Positions 1-7,589 of a DNA stretch of 64,000 bases are shown one piece after another (position 1 is the stretch's first letter; every line of letters begins with the position of its first letter). The notes below the pieces were generated by a model. It searched no databases, was not told the DNA's origin, and was given only the letters and a program-made list of their open reading frames with translations. Location of the stretch: contig NZ_CP135079.1 in assembly GCF_032121415.1 (NCBI RefSeq), forward strand, positions 7,006,001 to 7,070,000, read 5' to 3'. A program made the position numbers and the translations under genes. Source of the DNA: Streptomyces parvus. GTDB taxonomy: Bacteria; Actinomycetota; Actinomycetes; Streptomycetales; Streptomycetaceae.

Positions 1-2
1 TC

Positions 3-545
3 ACACCGAAGCGATGGCTGGACGATTTCGGCTGGCGACGCCTCTGCTGCCACGAGCTGGCCGCCTTCGCCGCCTACTACCGCACGCTCGGCGCGCGGAT
101 GGGGATCAAGGACATTCCGGAGACCTACGAGGACTTCGAGCGCACCCTCGACACCTACGAGGACAAGCATTTCGGGTGGGACGAAGGGGCCCGACGGGTC
201 TCCGACGCCACCTTGGCCCTGATGGCTTCCTGGTATCCGGCGCCCCTCGCCCCGGTGGTGCGCGGCGCCAGCCTCGCGCTCCTGGACGACTCGTTGCTCA
301 AGGCGTTCCGCTATCGCCGCCCGGGGCCGGTGGCCCGCGGACTGACCCGGGGCGCGCTGCGCATGCGGGCCCGTGCCGTCCGGCTGCTGCCGCCCCGGCG
401 GAAACCCCACTACGCACGGCAGAATCCCGAGATCAAGGGATATCCGGGCGGGTACGAGATCGCAGGGCTCGGCACGTACCCCACCCCGGGGGTCCGCGGC
501 TGCCCCGTCCCCGGCCACCGCCCGGCGCGGACGCCCGCCGACTGA
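3..545 (+). CDS. MpaB-like oxygenase (DUF2236), C-terminal part
   Basis: The reading frame is already open at the left edge and ends at a TGA at 543-545, so the N-terminus lies outside the window. About 180 residues are visible. They look like the C-terminal part of the DUF2236/MpaB family (proposed heme-dependent oxygenases related to fungal MpaB and latex-clearing protein): an alpha-helical stretch with HELAAFAAYYRTLGARMG, a WYPAP turn, and the tail motif GYPGGYEIAGLGTYP, which resembles the usual closing motif of the family. The first conserved histidines and the arginine-rich region are not visible, so activity cannot be judged. The next gene is convergent. Family assignment is fairly good; the substrate is unknown. 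Confidence 0.7.
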   Translation, partial: TPKRWLDDFGWRRLCCHELAAFAAYYRTLGARMGIKDIPETYEDFERTLDTYEDKHFGWDEGARRVSDATLALMASWYPAPLAPVVRGASLALLDDSLLKAFRYRRPGPVARGLTRGALRMRARAVRLLPPRRKPHYARQNPEIKGYPGGYEIAGLGTYPTPGVRGCPVPGHRPARTPAD

Positions 546-559
546 CGGCGACCGCCCGG

Positions 560-620
560 CCGGTACGCCGTCGAGCCGGTGACGTGACGTGATTGCCCCG
601 CCGGTACGCCGTCGAGCCGG
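560..620. repeat. 20-bp direct repeat, two copies
   Basis: The sequence CCGGTACGCCGTCGAGCCGG occurs perfectly at 560-579 and again at 601-620, a 41-bp period, in the short gap between two convergent genes. Each copy begins and ends with CCGG. The function is unknown. It may be a duplication inside the shared 3' region. Confidence 0.85.
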
Positions 621-651
621 GGCGAGGGCCGCAGGACTCGGGCCGTCGGCC

Positions 652-1257
652 TCAGCCCTGCCTGACGGCGAGCGCGAGGAAGCGCGCGTCCTCGTCCAGG
701 TAGGACTCCAGCCGCCACCCCGCACCGGCCAGCAGCTCACGCAGCCTGGGCTCGGCCCGCAGGTCGTCGTCGGTGACGGCGCGCCCCTGGCGCGCGGCGA
801 GGGCAGTCCGGCCGATCGGGTGGAACAGGGCGAGGACCCCGCCCGGCCGGACCACGCGTGCGAGCTCCGCCATATCGGCCTCGGGCCGGGCCAGATGTGA
901 GATCAGCCCGGCCCCGAACACCGCGTCCAGGGCACTGTCACGCAGGGGCAGCCGCGCGACATCGGCACGCACGAGTGTCCCGCTGGTTCCGCGCCCCGCC
1001 CGCGCCGCCGCCTCCAACATGGCCGGTGTCAGGTCGGCGCCCAGCACCGTGCCCTCGGGCCCGACCACCGCTCGCAACGCGGGCAGCGCACGCCCCGTCC
1101 CGCAGCCCGCGTCGAGCACGGCATCGCCCCGGCGCAGCCCGAGCAGGCCGGCCGCCGCCGTGTAGGCGGGGCCGTCGTCGGGGAACCGGCTGTCCCAGTC
1201 GGCCGCACGCGGGGTGAAGAAGTCCAGGACACGGGTGTGGGTGTGGTCGTCGGTCAT
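652..1257 (-). CDS. Class I SAM-dependent methyltransferase
   Basis: A 201-residue protein with a Rossmann-type methyltransferase fold. Motif I reads VLDAGCGTGRALPAL near residue 50, followed by GADLTP (ribose-binding acidic residue), a VRADVARLPL segment and the post-motif VVRPGGVLALFHP, the pattern of Methyltransf_11 enzymes. No feature identifies the substrate. The ATG at 1257 is chosen; an in-frame TTG at 1275 would add six residues, and neither has a strong ribosome-binding site. It lies 57 bases downstream of the TerD gene in the same direction and could be read from the same transcript. Confidence 0.8.
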   Translation of the reverse strand: MTDDHTHTRVLDFFTPRAADWDSRFPDDGPAYTAAAGLLGLRRGDAVLDAGCGTGRALPALRAVVGPEGTVLGADLTPAMLEAAARAGRGTSGTLVRADVARLPLRDSALDAVFGAGLISHLARPEADMAELARVVRPGGVLALFHPIGRTALAARQGRAVTDDDLRAEPRLRELLAGAGWRLESYLDEDARFLALAVRQG

Positions 1258-1314
1258 GAGGACATGCTCGCGCAACCGGTGGGGGCGTGCGAGCGCCGCA
1301 ACCGACCCGTCCCC

Positions 1315-1890
1315 TCAGACGTCGACCCCGTAGTCCGAGGCGATGCCGGCCAGGCCGGAGGCGTAACCCTGGCCGACGGCCCGGAACTTCCACTCGGCGC
1401 CGTGCCGGTACAGCTCGCCGAAGACCATCGCCGTCTCGGTGGAGGCGTCCTCGCTCAGGTCGTAACGGGCGAGCTCGACGCCGTTCGCCCGGTTCACCAC
1501 GCGGATGAACGCGTTGCGGACCTGACCGAAGCTCTGGCCACGGCTCTGGGCGTCATGGATCGAGACGGGGAACACGATCTTCGCGACCTCGGCGGGCACC
1601 GACGACAGATCGACCTCGACCGACTCATCGTCGCCCTCGCCCTCACCCGTCAGGTTGTCACCGGTGTGGCGGACGGAACCGTCGGGGCTGGTGAGGTTGT
1701 TGTAGAAGACGAAGTGACTGTCGGAGAGAACCTTGCCCGCCGCGGAGCACAGCAGCGCACTCGCATCCAGGTCGTGATCGGCCCCGGTCGTGGTCCGTAC
1801 GTCCCAGCCGAGTCCGACCGTCACCGCGGTGAGGCCGGGGGCCTCCTTCGACAGGGAGACATTGCCACCCTTGGCCAGGGTCACACCCAT
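1315..1890 (-). CDS. TerD family calcium-binding stress protein
   Basis: A 191-residue TerD-domain protein (tellurite-resistance/general stress family, cytoplasmic, known to bind calcium). It begins MGVTLAKGGNVSLSKEAPGL and contains VGLGWDVR, DLDASALL, FVFYNN, GDNLTGEGEGDDE and ESVEVDLSSVP, the ordered acidic signatures of the family that include Ca2+ ligands. The frame is open 96 bases further upstream, but the start at 1890 is preceded by a near-perfect GGAGGAAATC ribosome-binding site and matches the family N-terminus. Streptomyces usually encode many TerD paralogues; this one stands apart from any ter cluster. The promoter region (about 1891-2050) includes a tandem TGTCACT repeat near 1980-1993. 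Confidence 0.92.
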   Translation of the reverse strand: MGVTLAKGGNVSLSKEAPGLTAVTVGLGWDVRTTTGADHDLDASALLCSAAGKVLSDSHFVFYNNLTSPDGSVRHTGDNLTGEGEGDDESVEVDLSSVPAEVAKIVFPVSIHDAQSRGQSFGQVRNAFIRVVNRANGVELARYDLSEDASTETAMVFGELYRHGAEWKFRAVGQGYASGLAGIASDYGVDV

Positions 1891-2051
1891 GATTTCCTCC
1901 AGTCTTCGGTCGGTCAGCACCGGTGGTCCGGAAATCCGCGGCTGCACCGCATCCGAGTCCGGTGACCGGAGCCGTTCTGCTGTCACTTGTCACTTTTGTT
2001 AGCCGCTACCCGTTACAAACGCTCGGCGCGACGCTCCCGGTTCCCGGATCG

Positions 2052-2216
2052 TCAGGGCATGCTCTCGTCCTTCATCGCCCTGGCCTCACTCTTGAGGATG
2101 CGCATGGACTTGCCCAGGGCACGGGCCGTGTCCGGCAGCCTCTTCAAGCCGAAGACGGCGATCACGACGACCGCCAGGATCAGCAGGTGCCAGGGTTCCA
2201 GGCCGTTGCGCAGCAT
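2052..2216 (-). CDS. tatA: TatA/TatE-type twin-arginine translocase subunit
   Basis: A 54-residue protein with the classic Tat A/E layout: a short N-terminus (MLRNGLEPWHLLIL), one hydrophobic helix of about 15 residues, the FGLKRLPDTARALGKSM hinge and amphipathic helix, then a charged tail. In the TatA family the FG-x-x-(K/R)-LP motif follows the membrane helix, as here. It is shorter than a housekeeping TatA (about 90 residues) and has no tatC beside it, so it is probably an accessory TatA/E paralogue. The longer open frame upstream lacks a hydrophobic start, so 2216 is preferred, with an AGGCGGGG ribosome-binding site. Confidence 0.88.
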   Translation of the reverse strand: MLRNGLEPWHLLILAVVVIAVFGLKRLPDTARALGKSMRILKSEARAMKDESMP

Positions 2217-2271
2217 TCCGGCCCCGCCTTTCTGTCCGTACGGGTCTGTCCGCGGCAACAACACTTGCCGC

Positions 2272-2289
2272 GTTGCGCAACTGTGCAAC
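2272..2289. promoter_or_regulatory. Palindromic element upstream of tatA
   Basis: GTTGCGCAAC at 2272-2281 is a perfect 10-bp palindrome, and with the next 8 bases (TGTGCAAC) it forms an imperfect 18-bp dyad. It lies 56 bases before the tatA start, at the end of the decayed ATPase gene. It could be an operator, possibly for the neighbouring ArsR family; this is only positional inference. Confidence 0.35.
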
Positions 2290-3546
2290 TAGCGTGCGCG
2301 GTCGGAACGGGCGCCCCTCGACGCCCCCAGACGCTCCCCCGGGGCGTCAAGCACGTCGGCCGGGTGACGGCGCTCGTAGCGGCGTCGGGTCGCCATGAGC
2401 CCGACCGCGTACAGCCCGAGGACCGAGCCGAGCAACAGGTAGGAGAGGTGCGGCAGGGCGCTCCTGCCCAGCAACGGCCCGAGCGGGGTGAGCGGGAGGG
2501 CGACCCCGACCGCGGCGAGACCTGCCGCGGCGGCCCGCAGAGGCCCGCCCGCCCGGCGTTCGGCGGCACTGCGGCCGGTCCGCAGGACCATCACCAGGGC
2601 CTGGGTGAGCAGGTTCTCCGGGAACCAACCGGCGTGGAACGCCGCCTCCCCGCCGTCCCCGGGCGCGTGGTGGAGGGCGAGGGCGAGCACCCCGCACGTG
2701 GCGAGGTCGGTGGCCGCGTTGAGCAGGCCGAAACCCGTGATGAAGCGCAGGAAGTGACGCCGGCGCAGCGCGGTGGGGCGGCGCAGGACCGACGCCGGCG
2801 GGCGGTCGAACGCGAACGCCAACTGCGCCGCCTCGAAGCAGAGGTTCTGCACCAGAACCTGCGACGGGAGCATCGGGAGGAAGGGCGGCATCAGTCCGGC
2901 CGTCAGCATCCCGATGACGTTGCCGAGGTTCGACGAGAGAGTGATCCGCAGATAGGCGGCGATGTTCCCGCTGCTGCCCCGCCCCGCCAGCACCGCACGG
3001 TCGATCGCGGTGAGATCCTTCTCCGCCAGGACGACATCGGCCGCCTCCCGGGCCACGTCCACGGCGTTGCGGGGGCAGATGCCGACATCGGCGGCGTGCA
3101 GGGCGGGCAGGTCGTTGACGCCGTCACCGAGGAAGCCGGTCGTGCGACCGCCGGCGCCTAGGGCCGAGACGATCCGGGCCTTGGGCTCGGGGGTGCAGCG
3201 CGCGAAGACGACGGCCCGGTCCGCCACCCCGACCAGCTCCGCGTCCGACAGGGTGTCCACCAACTCGGCCGTCACCACGTCGTCGGGCCCGGACCGGCCG
3301 CGGGGCGCAGACCGAGGTCCGCGCACACCCGTGCCGCTGTGCCCGGGTGGTCGCCGGTGAGCAGCTTGACGCGCACACCCCGCCGCGCGAGCACTCCGGC
3401 AGCAGCCCGCGCGGCCCGCTGTCGAGGGCCCGCAGCGTCTGGAGAGGGTTGGGTACGGCGGCGGGGAACGGTGCGACGGGTGCCGGAGCGCCGATGGTGA
3501 GGTGTCCGGGGCCCGCGGCTGGACTGCTCTCAGGCACCGAGTTCAC
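2289..3546 (-). pseudogene. Decayed MgtA-type P-type cation ATPase (internal deletion)
   Basis: The C-terminal 330 residues are clearly a P-type ATPase: GDGVNDLPALHAADVGI hinge motif, NIAAYLRITLSSN..NVIGM at the start of the C-terminal membrane domain, then four or five membrane helices. Upstream, in other frames, KLLTGDHPGTAARVCADLGL (N/P-domain motif) is readable, and before it NPLQTLRALDSGPRGL, which resembles the usual N-terminal opening of MgtA-like ATPases. The stretch between, roughly 400-450 residues with the first membrane helices, the actuator domain and the DKTGT phosphorylation site, is absent. There are frame breaks near 3410 and 3320. The gene follows directly on the broken ArsR gene, the usual regulator-transporter order. 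It cannot make a working pump. Confidence 0.85.
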
Positions 3547-3930
3547 GCAGGCGGACGGGCGCGGGGGAGGGGTGCCCGGCGCGGGCGGCCACCTGGCCGA
3601 CCATCAGCCTGACGACCGTCACCACATCGGGATCGTCGACCGGATAGACCTGCCGTCGGCCTTCCCGGCGCGAGCGGACGAGACCCGCCAGCTTCAGCTT
3701 CGTCAGATACTGGCTGACCGAGGGAAGCGTCCCGCCCACCCGTTCGGCGAGCCCCGTCACATCGCTCTCGCCCTGGGCCAGTGCCCAACGATGTGCAACC
3801 GTGCGGGTGTCGCCAGGAGCCCGAACGCCGCAGCGGCCTCCGCCAGCACCTCCGCGGGTGGATCCTGGAAACCGCCGCCGGAACCGGTCGACACGCTCGC
3901 ATCTTTTCGTCCCCGGGCCGTCGCCGGCAT
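3530..3930 (-). pseudogene. ArsR/SmtB-type repressor, frameshifted
   Basis: Two frames together give one ArsR-family winged helix: the first reads DPPAEVLAEAAAAFGLLATP then ARLHIV, the second continues WALAQGESDVTGLAERVGG, then LPSVSQYLTKLKLAGLV and RREGRRQVYPVDD. The join is in ATCGT-TGGGCA near 3790, where one base is missing (ATC GTN TGG would restore the frame). Recognition helix and wing are intact, so the mutation looks recent, or could be a sequencing error. The start is taken as ATG at 3930. The presumed target gene, the adjoining P-type ATPase, is also broken, which favours real decay. Metal specificity cannot be assigned; no obvious CxC/CxxC metal site is seen. Confidence 0.85.
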
Positions 3931-4156
3931 GGACCCGACACCGCTGCCCGTTCAGGACGGCCGAAGAGACCAACCGCGAGAGACGCAATGAGGTCGGGAG
4001 AGGGCAACGAGGGACAGACACGAAGGCTCATCGGTCAAGACCGATCAACCCGCTCGAACGAAGCCGAACGATTGGCATGCTTTCCGCCCGACCGGATTCC
4101 TGAAGTTCGGAGCGACCCGTGAAGCCCGCCGCGAGTCCTGAAGAGAGAAGGGACGC

Positions 4157-4825
4157 ATGCCCTCCGAGTCCATCGACAGCGACGAGAACCCTCGTGCCGC
4201 CCACCGCGCCCCCGCGAACGTCGGCAGGACCATGATCGGAGAAGACATCGCCCTCACGCTGAAGATCGTCGTGGCGGGCGGCTTCGGAGCAGGGAAATCG
4301 ACTCTGATCGGCTCGGTCAGCGAGATCCGCCCGCTGCACTCGGAGGAGAAGCTGAGCCAGAGGGGCACCGAGAGCGGGCCGGACCGGGGCGGTGCCGGCG
4401 GGGTGGAGCGGAAGACCAGCACGACCGTGGCGATGGATTTCGGCCGTATCACCGTCCACTCCGGCCTGTCGCTCCATCTGTTCGGCACGCCGGGCCAGGA
4501 CCGCTTCCGGTTCCTCTGGGAAGAGCTGTGCGAAGGTACCCTCGCCGCCGTCGTGATCGCCGACACCCGGCGCCTGGAGGACTGCTTCGCCGCCGTCGAC
4601 TACTTCGAACGCAGGCGGATTCCGTTCGTCGTCGCCGTCAACCGCTTCCCCGGCGCTCCCGACCATTCGGAGCAGGATGTCGCGCAGGCACTCGACCTCG
4701 ACGGGGGCACGCCGGTCGTGCTGTGCGACGCCCGCGACCGGGCCTCGGGAAAAGAAGTCCTGATCCGTACGGTCGAGTATGCCGGGCGCATGCACACCGC
4801 CCGGCTCCTCGCCTCCGTCGGCTGA
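4157..4825 (+). CDS. Conservon-type (CvnD-like) small GTPase
   Basis: A 222-residue GTP-binding protein of the ATP/GTP-binding family found as the fourth gene of Streptomyces conservons. The P-loop reads GGFGAGKSTLI near residue 47, switch II/G3 is LFGTPGQDRFRFLW, and the G4 position is VNRFPG, where CvnD proteins differ from the NKxD of Ras-like GTPases. It has an extra 25-residue N-terminal tail compared with usual CvnD (about 190 residues). No cvnA histidine kinase, cvnB or cvnC is directly beside it, so it is an orphan; a roadblock protein follows 0.6 kb away. It lies divergent from the broken ArsR gene, with about 225 bases of upstream DNA containing no further gene. Confidence 0.85.
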   Translation: MPSESIDSDENPRAAHRAPANVGRTMIGEDIALTLKIVVAGGFGAGKSTLIGSVSEIRPLHSEEKLSQRGTESGPDRGGAGGVERKTSTTVAMDFGRITVHSGLSLHLFGTPGQDRFRFLWEELCEGTLAAVVIADTRRLEDCFAAVDYFERRRIPFVVAVNRFPGAPDHSEQDVAQALDLDGGTPVVLCDARDRASGKEVLIRTVEYAGRMHTARLLASVG

Positions 4826-4826
4826 C

Positions 4827-4843
4827 GGCCCGGCGCGCGGGCC
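4827..4843. terminator. Short hairpin between convergent genes
   Basis: GGCCCG at 4827-4832 pairs with CGGGCC at 4838-4843 around a 5-base loop, between the convergent CvnD-like and PPOX genes. It is short but GC-only; a weak bidirectional terminator is likely. Confidence 0.4.
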
Positions 4844-4849
4844 CTTCCG

Positions 4850-5278
4850 TCAGTCGGCCATGTCGGCCATCGCGACCACCTTGTCGATCCGCACCCGCAC
4901 GACCAGTTCGCCGGGCACCCCGTTGCGCCGGCCGAACTCCTCGGCGGCGTCGGCCTCCACGTAACGGCCGGCGATCCGTGTCGCCCACCGCAGGAGTTCC
5001 TCGGGGTCCTCGCTCAGCTCGGCATGCCCCTGCACCACCGCGAACGCGTACGGGGGCCGGTCGTCGTCGACGCACAGGGCGACCCGCCCGTCACGTGCGA
5101 GGTTGCGCCCCTTCACACTCTCCTTGCCGGTGTTGAAGACCACCGAGTCGCCGTCGAGAAGGAACCAGACGGGTGCGATGTGCGGACTGCCGTCGGCCCG
5201 CACCGTCGAAACCTTCGCCGTGCGGGTTCCCTCCGAGAGGAAGGCCCGCCATTCTTCATCGGTCATGTGGTGTGCCAT
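4850..5278 (-). CDS. PPOX-class (probably F420-dependent) oxidoreductase
   Basis: A 142-residue split-barrel flavin/F420-binding protein. Family features visible are TAKVSTVRADGSPHIAPVWF, GDSVVFNTGKESVKGRNLA, RVALCVDDDRPPYAFAVVQG, and the end VVRVRIDKVVAMADMAD, the pattern of actinobacterial Rv1155-like F420 enzymes rather than of PdxH. It probably reduces a small substrate with F420H2 or binds the cofactor; the substrate is unknown. The ATG at 5278 is chosen over the second ATG at 5266 because both lie before the first helix and the former gives the usual MxxxMTDEEW start. It is convergent with the CvnD-like gene. Confidence 0.8.
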   Translation of the reverse strand: MAHHMTDEEWRAFLSEGTRTAKVSTVRADGSPHIAPVWFLLDGDSVVFNTGKESVKGRNLARDGRVALCVDDDRPPYAFAVVQGHAELSEDPEELLRWATRIAGRYVEADAAEEFGRRNGVPGELVVRVRIDKVVAMADMAD

Positions 5279-5418
5279 GGGCCCATCCTGAGCCCGAACC
5301 CCGCATGGCGCGAAGCGGCACCCCGGGCGACGAGGGGCGCTTGCCCCCACGGGACCGTTGCGCGAGGCTTACGCGCGTAGCGGGGAACGGGGAACGAAGG
5401 TACGGGGAGGACGAGCAC

Positions 5419-5832
5419 ATGCCGCTTGACCGGGGACTCGACTGGCTGCTTGACGATCTCACCAACAGGGTGCAGTACATACGGCACGCGTTGGTGCTGT
5501 CGAACGACGGACTGGTCACCGGGGCCAGCACCGGCCTCGCACGTGAGGACGCGGAGCACCTGGCGGCCGTCTCGTCCGGCCTGCAGAGTCTGGCGCGCGG
5601 ATCGGGACGCCACTTCCGGGCGGGCCGGGCCCGCCAGACGATGGTCGAGTTCGACGAGGCGCTGCTCTTCGTGACGGCTGCCGGCGACGGCAGCTGCCTG
5701 TGTGTGCTGACAGCGGCCGAAGCCGACGTCGGCCAGGTCGCCTACGAGATGACCCTGCTCGTCAACCGGGTCGGTGAACACCTCGGAGTCTCCGTCCGGC
5801 AGGGCGGACCCGAAGGTGTCGAACCCTTCTGA
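5419..5832 (+). CDS. Roadblock/LC7-domain protein (CvnB-like)
   Basis: A 137-residue roadblock/LC7 fold protein. It starts MPLDRGLDWLLDDL, then RHALVLSNDGLVTGAS, HLAAVSSGLQSLARG and FVTAAGDGSCLCVL, all characteristic of conservon CvnB proteins, which are proposed to act as GTPase-activating or scaffold partners of CvnD-type GTPases. The start is set by GGGGAGGACGAGCAC just before ATG at 5419. No cvnA or cvnC is next to it. The CvnD-like GTPase at 4157 lies on the same strand with only the opposite-strand PPOX gene between, so the two could be a split conservon pair; this is inference. Confidence 0.87.
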   Translation: MPLDRGLDWLLDDLTNRVQYIRHALVLSNDGLVTGASTGLAREDAEHLAAVSSGLQSLARGSGRHFRAGRARQTMVEFDEALLFVTAAGDGSCLCVLTAAEADVGQVAYEMTLLVNRVGEHLGVSVRQGGPEGVEPF

Positions 5833-5859
5833 CCTGCATTTTTCTTCGCCACTGAAGAG

Positions 5860-5868
5860 TTATCCACA
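5860..5868 (+). other. DnaA-box-like 9-mer
   Basis: TTATCCACA at 5860-5868 is identical to the E. coli consensus DnaA box (Streptomyces preference is TTGTCCACA). It is a single site just upstream of a candidate promoter, so it may be a DnaA regulatory or titration site, or chance. Confidence 0.35.
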
Positions 5869-5871
5869 GGG

Positions 5872-5902
5872 CTGACGGGCGATGGCTCCCTCGGGCTACC
5901 GT
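5872..5902 (+). promoter_or_regulatory. Candidate promoter of the DUF6397-type gene
   Basis: CTGACG at 5872-5877 and TACCGT at 5897-5902, 19 bases apart, lie 40 bases before the start at 5942 and resemble a housekeeping sigma promoter. The spacing is slightly long. Confidence 0.4.
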
Positions 5903-5941
5903 GATCACGGAGAGTATTCGGGCCGACGGGGGAGAACAGCC

Positions 5942-6979
5942 ATGACAGTCAAGGAATTGCTCCGGGCGCACACCGTGAACCACGGGAACGCGAGCGCGGA
6001 GACGAAGTGCGAGGGCGGGCACGCTTCGTCCGCCGCCCCGGCGGCGACGGTCGCGGCCGGGCGGGCGTCCCAGGAACTGGGTATCCGGCGTGCGGAGTTC
6101 GAGCTGGCGGCGCACCTGGGGCTGATCGCCGTCGTCGGTGCACCGGGCGGCGGGCGACCACGGGTGCATGAGGGCGAGATCGCGCGCCTGCGGGAACAGC
6201 CGGGTTTCCCCGATGCGCTGGTGGAACGGGTCCGCACCGTAGGTACGGCGCAAGGGGCGGCCCTCCTGGATATCGCACCGGCCCGGTTCACCCGGCTGGC
6301 ACGGGCAGGCTGCGTCTCACCGGTCACGTTCTATCTGAACCGGTATCGCGCGGTGGTCTGGCTCTATCTCGCGGACGAGCTTGCCGCGTTCGCGGCGCGG
6401 GAGCCCGGCCTGCTCGCCGGACGGACACCCCCGGGAATGCGCACGATGCTGGAGTCGGGCGCCGACTGGCGGGCGCGCAACTGGCGTTCGCAGCGAATCG
6501 ACCGGCTGCTGGACCGCACGACGGACCCCTGGGCGCGGACGGCGGTCCAGGCGTCGGCGCTGGACCCGGTGCAGTTGGCGGAAGTGGTGGACGACCCCTA
6601 CGAACGCGCCTATCTCGTACGTGTCCGGCCGGAGCCGGTCTTCGGACGCCCGGGCTCGATGGCGGCGAGGGAGGCCATGGCGGAGTTGACGCTCGCCGAC
6701 GACCCCGACGAAATCCTCTGGCGGCGGGTCAACCTGACGCTGGAACTGGACAGGGCCCGCGAGGACCGGCCCGCCCCGCGCCCCGGGGACGACGGACGAG
6801 CCCGGGCGACACCGCCCGACGGGACCGGAGCCCGGCCGCGGGCCGTGTGTCCGGCCCCTGCCGCCGAGCTGGCCGCACCCCCTGCCTGTACCGGGGCGCC
6901 ACGTTCCGCTGTCTTGGGCCGAACGGCGAGGCAGGGGCTGCTGGCCAGGCTGGGGTGGCGTGGTCGGGGTGCCGGATAA
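5942..6979 (+). CDS. DUF6397-type Streptomyces protein
   Basis: A 345-residue protein of a family I recognise as restricted to Streptomyces and relatives (DUF6397). The centre (about residues 40-260) is predicted helical with helix-turn-helix-like segments: ASQELGIRRAEFELAAHLGL and LLDIAPARFTRLARAGC resemble excisionase/MerR-like winged helices, and RVHEGEIARLRE resembles a wing. The last 90 residues are low-complexity, rich in Pro, Arg, Gly and Ala, ending in a basic GRTARQGLLARLGWRGRG tail. No membrane segment or signal peptide is seen. DNA binding is a plausible inference; the function is not known. It has its own candidate promoter. Confidence 0.75.
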   Translation: MTVKELLRAHTVNHGNASAETKCEGGHASSAAPAATVAAGRASQELGIRRAEFELAAHLGLIAVVGAPGGGRPRVHEGEIARLREQPGFPDALVERVRTVGTAQGAALLDIAPARFTRLARAGCVSPVTFYLNRYRAVVWLYLADELAAFAAREPGLLAGRTPPGMRTMLESGADWRARNWRSQRIDRLLDRTTDPWARTAVQASALDPVQLAEVVDDPYERAYLVRVRPEPVFGRPGSMAAREAMAELTLADDPDEILWRRVNLTLELDRAREDRPAPRPGDDGRARATPPDGTGARPRAVCPAPAAELAAPPACTGAPRSAVLGRTARQGLLARLGWRGRGAG

Positions 6980-7018
6980 GGTTTCGCGCCGGTCGCTCGG
7001 ATGGGCCATCCTGTCCGC

Positions 7019-7507
7019 ATGTTGATCAAGGAAGCAACCTCCGAGGACTGGCCCGCCATCTGGCCGTTCTTCCATGCGATCGTCTCCGCGGGTGAGACGC
7101 TCACCTATCCGCTCGACCTCGGTAAGGAGGACGCCGAGGGATGGTGGTTCGTCCCGGCGCCGAGCCGGGTGGTCGTCGCCGTCGACGAAGCCGGCACGGT
7201 GCTCGGCACGGCGAAGATGAACCGCAACCACATGGGCAACGGGTCCCACATCGCCAGCGCCACCTACATGGTCGACCCCGCTCACTCCGGCCGGGGTGTC
7301 GGGCGCGCACTGTGCCAGTACTCGGTCGACTGGGCCCGCGCGGAAGGGTATCGAGCCATGCAGTTCAACGCGGTGGTCGAGACCAACACACACGCCGTCA
7401 AGCTGTACGAATCGCTCGGCTTCGACGTGATCGGCACCCTTCCCGAGGGCTTCAACCACCCGACCGAGGGCTATGTAGGGATTCACATCATGCACAAGGC
7501 CCTGTGA
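7019..7507 (+). CDS. GNAT-family N-acetyltransferase
   Basis: A 162-residue GNAT acetyltransferase. Motif A reads YMVDPAHSGRGVGRALCQY (the acetyl-CoA pyrophosphate-binding Q/RxxGxG/A loop), with AMQFNAVVETNTHAVKLYESLGF as motif B, close to the phosphinothricin/RimI-like group. The early WPFFHAIVSAGETLTYPL segment would shape the acceptor site. The substrate is unknown. ATG at 7019 is preferred over the upstream frame opening because MLIKEATSEDWPAIW is the usual GNAT opening. It is convergent with the phosphatase gene. Confidence 0.88.
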   Translation: MLIKEATSEDWPAIWPFFHAIVSAGETLTYPLDLGKEDAEGWWFVPAPSRVVVAVDEAGTVLGTAKMNRNHMGNGSHIASATYMVDPAHSGRGVGRALCQYSVDWARAEGYRAMQFNAVVETNTHAVKLYESLGFDVIGTLPEGFNHPTEGYVGIHIMHKAL

Positions 7508-7589
7508 CGACGCACCGCCGTCACAGGCGCTAGACCCGCCCATGCCCCAGGAACAGGACCAGAAGCAGAAGGAGGGGCAGGAACGGCGA

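Noticed and set aside
1923..3161. 412-codon plus-strand open frame over the tatA/ATPase region
   Set aside because: The opposite strand carries clear TatA and P-type ATPase motifs; this frame has none.
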